Assembly: GCF_958298935.1 (NCBI RefSeq)
Contig: NC_084933.1
Coordinates: 12,383,001 to 12,447,000 of the forward strand
Origin: Phragmites australis
Lineage: Eukaryota; Streptophyta; Magnoliopsida; Poales; Poaceae
Direction of reading: 5' to 3'
DNA length: 64,000 nucleotides
Below are positions 58,265 to 64,000 of this stretch, piece by piece (position 1 is the stretch's first letter; each line of letters starts with the position of its first letter). The notes beneath the pieces are model-generated. The model made no database searches, had not been told where the DNA came from, and saw only the letters and a program-made list of their open reading frames with translations. The translations under genes were made by a program, and so were the position numbers.

Positions 58265-58787
58265 ATTACAAGTTATAAAAATAGCCCATGTGTTGAGGTT
58301 TGATAGTATTGCAATCAGGAACCAACAAGACTACTCTTCTCTCTAGGCACACATAATTGGAGCTCCAGACTAAACCTGAACTCTTCTTTGGTGGATAAGT
58401 TAAGATCTCATAAATGGATATGTATAAACCGGGTTAGAGTGCATCAGACACCACAAGAACTACATGCTAGTGCGCTGCAACTCTCCGTTCTATGGCCCTA
58501 TTTGGATAGGTTGTGGCTTCTGCAGAAGCAGCTGTTGGGCTTCGGAGTTGGGAAGAAGACCGTTTGGATAGATGGCTTTTGGATGGGTTGTCTGTCTGCT
58601 GTAGCTAGAAATGTTTGAAATGCCCCTGGTTTAGGTAAATAGTTGTAAATATGTTGTTTAAGCGTAATTGACTTGTTTAAACCTTGATAAAGGTGCAACG
58701 ACATATGTATGATCAATGACATCAAACAATACATACATCCATCACAGAGAATTTTCAACAAATAGTACGTTATGTCACGTTACAATA

Positions 58788-58912
58788 CCAAAGTCTTATT
58801 CGTCAAATAGTAGTAGTAGCATGTAATAAAAATATTCGACAAATAGTAGGATATGTTACCGAAGTCTTATTTGACAAATAGTAGTAGTAGCATGTAATGA
58901 AAATATTCCTAA
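58788..58912. repeat. Short tandem duplication
   Basis: The unit AAGTCTTATTYGWCAAATAGTAGTAGTAGCATGTAATRAAAATATTC occurs twice, about 74 bp apart, just beyond the 3' end of the transposase. Confidence 0.75.
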
Positions 58913-58953
58913 ATTATGATTGCCATCAAAGAGGTTGTAATACTATCACGAAA

Positions 58954-59860
58954 CTATTTCATGTCTTGCTCATCGTGCTCTATAGCGGTGTCTCCATCAC
59001 GTCCCACTTGGTGGTGGTTGAGCACCTTCCGGAATGTAGTCCTCATCAGTGTCACATTTTCCAAGTTCTCGTCACGTAAGGCACTATCACGTATGAAATT
59101 ATGAAGGGCCATACATGCAAGAATTATTTGAGTTTGCTTCACCAATGGGTACGCCGGTATGCCCAATAAGATCCTCCATCTCATCTTTAAAACACCGAAT
59201 GACCTCTCAATTACATTTCGAAGAGAGGAATGAGCATGATTAAACACTTCATACTTCCCACTTGGTTGTTGTCCTTGACGAAATTCCTGAAGATGATACT
59301 TCTTTCCCTTCTAAGGTACTAGGTATCCGTGTTTGTTTGGATATCCGGAATCAACTAGACAGTATATACCTACATGCAAGGTCACATGTCAGCGGTGAGT
59401 TAAAAAAAAGTTGAACAGTCAATGGATTAGTGAAAATTGTTACCTGGAGGGGGTGAGGGAAACTTGTCACATATTTCCTTAATGAGTCATTGAATATACA
59501 AGTATCATGCACTGACCGTGGACATCCGGCCAACACGAAGGTAAATCTCATATCAAAGTCACAAACAGCTATCACATTTTGTGTTGGATAGCCATGTCGA
59601 CAGGTGTGATTAACAATCTCATCATAAGGTACAATGGCACGTATAGGTGTGCCATCTATAGCATCGATGCATCCATTAAAATGAGGGAAAACCTACCATC
59701 TTGCAGTCTGGAATGCATGATGGTAAAGTTTGGATCCTTAGGTCTAATGTTTTGTGTAGCTAAGGCATTGACAGAGCACAAGACATGTAGAAATTTTCTA
59801 CAAATTATTTCTTCAGACCTCTTAAACTTATTCTTTGCTTGATTAACTGATTATGCTGCT
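58954..59860 (-). pseudogene. PIF/Harbinger transposase (DDE superfamily) pseudogene
   Basis: From right to left on the minus strand: RSEEIICRKFLHVLCSVN, IRPKDPNF, then a frame change, CIDAIDGTP (first catalytic Asp), IVNHTCRHGYPTQNVIAVCD, FDMRFTFVLAGCPRSVHD (second Asp), then FPHPLQ and a probable intron (about 59456-59362), CLVDSGYPNKHGYLVP, an in-frame TAG near 59311, KGKKYHLQEF, HSSLRNVIERSFGVLK (Glu of the triad) and ACMALHNFIRDS. All three acidic residues survive although the frame is broken. The partner Myb-like ORF2 protein was not seen. Confidence 0.82.
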
Positions 59861-59870
59861 ACTACCATCC

Positions 59871-60741
59871 ATAGAAATATAGCCAAACTCTCAACTGAGG
59901 TACATAACCTACTTGATTTAAGATGTATGATATGTATCTGTGAGATTCTTGTTCATAATCTTATGGAGATGCATATTTAAATTGATGATATTATTGTTAC
60001 ATACTTGTTCTTATGTTCAATGCATGTTTACTATATTGGTGGGCATACAGGCGTGCCTGCACAACGAGCATGGGTGTCAGTTTTTACCCGTGGCTGGTAA
60101 TGGGTGCGGGCACAAGTTTAGGAATTAGCTCATGGATATGGATTTGTATAGCTTCTACCCATAGGTATTATACCTGTTGCCATCCCTAATCATAAGATGG
60201 CCTCAACCTAGGGTGGTTTGGTTTGTTATCTTGATGACATTGATGCTATAATTTAGCTACGGTTTGGTTCCATATCAAACTTTGGTATTGCCCCCACAAA
60301 ATTTAGCAAAACTAACTCTCCCCAAATGCAATTCGAACAAGCAAATTGCTCCCACTGATTTGGTTTAGACGAGGCCCATACAAGCAGTCCTGACGTGGCA
60401 TAAGTGATCTGCTGAACCCATTAGATTCAATTCACCACTACGACTTTGAACACTTAAAATAGGATGAATATTCAAAAGTATGTGAGCTGGGAGCCTAAAT
60501 AATGAAATGCTATGCTGGTTTAAATGGTTCAAGAGATGCCAGAAACGGCACTAGATATCAATAAGCAACCCTAGGAACTCTAGGAGGTCACACAGACACC
60601 GCATCATGTGATCAAATAGTTATATGGATCATTTGACATGAAATGAAAGTTGCAGGGGTAAACTGACAAACAAATTGTAGGAGAGTTTTCGACAAACCCC
60701 TAAGATTGTTGGTGGGTTTTTGCAATTTTTTAATGGAAAAT
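59871..60741. other. Intergenic, no gene seen
   Basis: AT-rich. Short frames only; a ggtttggtt motif occurs twice near 60220 and 60263. Confidence 0.4.
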
Positions 60742-63700
60742 TGTGAGGACCTGTCCAAATTGTATTCAAATTAATTATTAGGGTGATCATTTAATAAGAT
60801 AAGAGCTAGCACACGCCCGTCTCTCGGTGCGTCACGTGCCAACCCACATCTCATCACAATAATCATAACAATTAATGATTAACCCAAATCCAATCCTAAC
60901 AATCTTGATATATGTGCTTTGATAATTCCCAAGATAGCCATTATCCATACATATCTCTACCATTATGTATATCACAACATCACGATTATATAAAAGCTCA
61001 AGAGATTACATGTTGATAAAATTAAACAAAAAAATAAGTATCATCTAGCATAATTATACATAAATTGCAGTGGAATTAACATCTAAAAAAACAAAGATCA
61101 ATGATGTCATTTGCCCACAAGGCAACCGACTAAAGTTAGTGGTAGTATAGTAACTACTCGTCACCACACTGCTCTTGGTGGCGTATAAGTAGCCGACACC
61201 TAACTTCACCTGCAAAACAACCAACAAAACACGGTGAGTACGAATGTACTCGCAAGATTTACACATACGGGTATATACATTCTCGACTCCAAGGATAATT
61301 CATTTAGATGAATTAGCAAGGAATAGGCCACAATGTCAAATTGAATTATGCAAAAGTCAAATGAACTTACAACTTAAATATGTGAGCACCTACATATCCT
61401 AACTCTTGGACTATCCTAGCCTAACCATAAGAACATAATCATAACTGACATATGAACCTACTCTCCTCGACATAAAACTTCACTAGCCACTTCCCAACAC
61501 ACCACATATGACCACCATAGAAACTCTACGATTGATGCGGATAGACATAAGCATGCTCACGATCGAGAGCACGACAATTCAAATTGATCTTACACCCTGC
61601 AGGGGTACATCTTTACCCACACGCCACGAGGCAACCCTCCATACAACCCATTGGTTGCAAGCGATAATTCATGTGACAAATGTTCATGTACTCACCCGAA
61701 CAATTGTTCCCATGCCTGAGTATATGGATGCCACCTAGATCTACTCCTGGAGGAATCTCATGTGCCTCTAGAAGCTCTTTCGTTCAAATCCCGGGTGCAT
61801 GAGTTAAATAAACGTGGCGACTTACGATACCTGGCTCATCCTTTTCCCTATTCAAATATGTGGTAGTACGAAAAAGTGCTTAAGTCAACAGCGCCAACGA
61901 ACGGTGCTTAAACGATGCAAATGATATATGGCATTCGGGTTCTCTCCTGACCTACCCCTAGCACCGTCCACGTCTCGTCTCATCCTCATCAACTCTTCAT
62001 CCCAACATCATTATACTCGTGAAAATAATTAAGCCTATAGCTTGCAAACGATGGAATGTTCCACCACTCGACTTATACTGGTGACCTATGCATTGCTAAA
62101 TATTTTGGATAAATTTTAATTTGCACATTAACATGGTTATCCCTAGGTTACAAGGATTGGGATCAACAATAACAAGATAGAGATAAATGCAATAAGATAG
62201 GTTCTACCTGATTCCCGACATCGACTAGCTAAATATGCATATATAACACATAGCAATATCTAACAGATTGACCCACAATTCACCAAAATATGGACGAAAT
62301 ATGATAGATGCTTGTCTTGATGCTCTTCTTTAAATCAAGATCAACCACAAAATCTTCTGAAGAAAATCTGTCACTCTCCGGTTCATCGATCACTAAAAGA
62401 GGAAAATGCATCGCAATAAGCATGATGAAATGTAATGAGGTAAACTTCATGATGCATGGTTATGAACAATATACAATATGAAATGTCATGAAAACACTTT
62501 TCCATTTATCACATATCATAAGAAGATTAGCAAAATTGGTTTCACCAATTTTTGACTTGTAATGAATTAATGGTGAATTAATGAAGCTTTAAAATAATTA
62601 ATCTCATAAAATTAATTGATCATTTCATATTTGTGCATTTTTTAATAGGTATTTGTGCATTTTTTTAATAGGTATATGACATTATTATGAAACCAACAAA
62701 ATTGGTTTCAAATTTTTTTGAACTATAAAGAATTTATTATGAATTTTACAAGTTTTAAGAAAATAATAAATTGCACTAAAATGGGTATGTCTGAGTTAAC
62801 CATGGTCAGATCGCCAATATGGGTGGTTAGACATTGGGATTGGTGGTTGAACCATGGGGAAGTGTGGTCAAACTCCTAGGAAGTGCGACGATTTGATACC
62901 CAGCGGTCAGACCGGCCCGACTCCTGGAACGATGGTCGGACCTCTATGAGACCCGGTCAGACCGTTGTGCTCGGCCGGTGGCACTTGGCGAGCTCGCTGG
63001 TGACAATTTCGACAACGCTTTCAACCAAGGTTGGTACCTAAATGCTCTATGAAACTAGGGGATCCATTTTATGTGGTTTGAGCGACATACATGGGGCCAA
63101 AAGCTTGCCTCCCATGGATCGATGTCCATGGCTAGGTGAAGCTCGTTCCTATGGCTGTGGGGAGTGGGAGAACTTAGGGGGAAATGAGGGAAAAGGGGAT
63201 GTGGAGCTTCACCTTGGTGTGGGGAAGCTTGTTTGAGGGTTGGCCAACTTCGGGGAAGCTCCGATGTGGAGATCGGCTCCGAGATGCTCCAACTGGCCTA
63301 GAGGTGGAAGAAGAGCTTGGAGTTTGCTCCAGCAAGGGGAAGCTTAGGGATGAGCTCAGGGATGATGTGGGGAACTCATGGGCAACCTTCTCCTTTGACC
63401 TTTGGCTTCCGTGGAGCTCGAGGTGGTGGAATGGTGAGGGATCCCTCCTCTCTCTCTCTCTCTCTCTCTTGGGTGGGGATATAATGAACGAGTGAGGGAG
63501 TGAGAGGTGGTCGATGGGGTCTTAAGTGATCACTCTGAGTCCTAGCGGTCAGATCATGGGGAGGCTTAGCTAGACCACGGGCTAACCCACGTGCTAAAAG
63601 TTTTCCCTACTTTTTTTTTACTTTTCTACCAATTCTTCTCCCTTTCCTTCCTAACTGATTTTGGGCTATCTAACCACCTTCAAACAATTCTGACTCATAA

Positions 63701-63848
63701 CATAGGTGGAAAAAACGAGGCGTTTAACGGAGTAATGTTTTCAAAAAGTTTTTGAAACACATAAACCAAAAACCAAAAATATGAATTATGATGTCATGAT
63801 GCATATGCATGCTTAATGACTAGGTTACGATTTTTAGGGTGTGACAAT
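60742..63848 (-). repeat. 3' LTR of a gypsy element extending off the right edge
   Basis: On the minus strand it starts TGTCACACCCTAAAAATCG and ends AGGTCCTCACA, 3.1 kb, and aligns with the solo LTR at 23644-26635. It is directly preceded by a purine-rich tract (63849-63866) and polyprotein C-terminal codons, so it is a 3' LTR. A (CT)n run at 63449-63469 and several CGGTCAGACCG-type palindromes (62800-62960) lie inside. Confidence 0.75.
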
Positions 63849-64000
63849 CCTCCCCACCCCCTCTTAAAAAGAATCTTGACCCGAGATTTGGAAACTCAAG
63901 AGAGAGGGTGATGGGTAAAACATCACTACAAAGTGGGAATTAGTCATATCTTGGTAAGAATACATCCTAAGGGTTTTTTTATTCGAGGTGTAATTTTTTC
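63849..64000 (-). pseudogene. gypsy pol C-terminus and polypurine tract
   Basis: The minus strand reads EFPNLGSRFFLRGGGEDCHTL into the LTR, the standard ending of Tekay/CRM-type gypsy polyproteins, in which a purine run (AGAGGGGGTGGGGAGGAT) encodes the last residues and also primes plus-strand synthesis. Only the last 50 or so codons are in the window; whether the rest is intact is unknown. Confidence 0.6.

Larger units (their letters stand above)
58494..59870 (-). mobile_element. PIF/Harbinger DNA transposon, partial
   Basis: The left end candidate GGCCCTATTTGGATAGG and the sequence after it (GGCTTCTGCAGAAGCAGC) look like a PIF/Harbinger terminus. The transposase gene lies inside on the minus strand. 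A matching right terminus was not found before 60742, so the right boundary given is the end of recognisable transposase. Confidence 0.6.

Overview
The window is nuclear DNA from a grass (Poaceae), probably a panicoid. The evidence is an intron-rich 40S ribosomal protein S8 gene with plant promoter elements, a restorer-of-fertility-like (RFL) PPR gene close to rice Rf1, a plant cystatin gene, and dense nested copia, gypsy, hAT, CACTA-like and PIF/Harbinger transposons. I count three genes that look functional, all on the minus strand: RPS8 (17802-20143, five exons), the RFL-type PPR gene (34331-36796, no intron) and a secreted cystatin (53895-54308). Almost everything else is mobile DNA or its debris.

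Layout. 1-3741: decayed minus-strand copia element running off the left edge. 4140-16869: small terminal-inverted-repeat element split by a 12.4-kb plus-strand gypsy element (4396-16811) that has both LTRs, primer site, gag-pol remnants, a tandem array and two antisense reading frames with their own TATA boxes. 17802-20410: RPS8 and promoter. 20514-21799: 657-bp tandem duplication. 23000-26791: hAT-type element holding a 3.0-kb solo gypsy LTR. 26900-28857: F-box pseudogene cut by a second hAT element (27787-28796) and flanked by a copia solo LTR (28858-30441). 30442-33486: intergenic DNA with a recent 130-bp tandem repeat, a Stowaway-like MITE and a chloroplast-type tRNA fragment.

33487-37603: the RFL gene, bracketed by 0.8-kb direct repeats that stop almost exactly at its start and stop codons. 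37604-40448: LTR debris. 40449-50067: minus-strand copia element truncated at its 3' side, whose 5' LTR is split by a 4.16-kb solo gypsy LTR (44345-48506). 50068-52390: truncated small LTR element and CACTA-like ends. 52440-52880: second F-box fragment. 53895-54308: cystatin. 55064-55590: 265-bp tandem repeat. 56233-58264: complete 2.0-kb non-autonomous LTR element. 58494-59870: PIF/Harbinger transposase remnant. 60742-64000: 3' LTR and last codons of a gypsy element continuing off the right edge.

The three intact genes do not form a pathway. S8 is cytosolic translation machinery, the RFL protein is expected to bind organellar (usually mitochondrial) transcripts, and the cystatin inhibits papain-type proteases in the secretory or extracellular space. 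Element order can be read from nesting and target-site duplications (TSDs): for example MITE then gypsy at 4.1-16.9 kb, and copia LTR then solo gypsy LTR at 44-50 kb. Alignments, TSDs and splice sites were read by eye; percentage identities are estimates.
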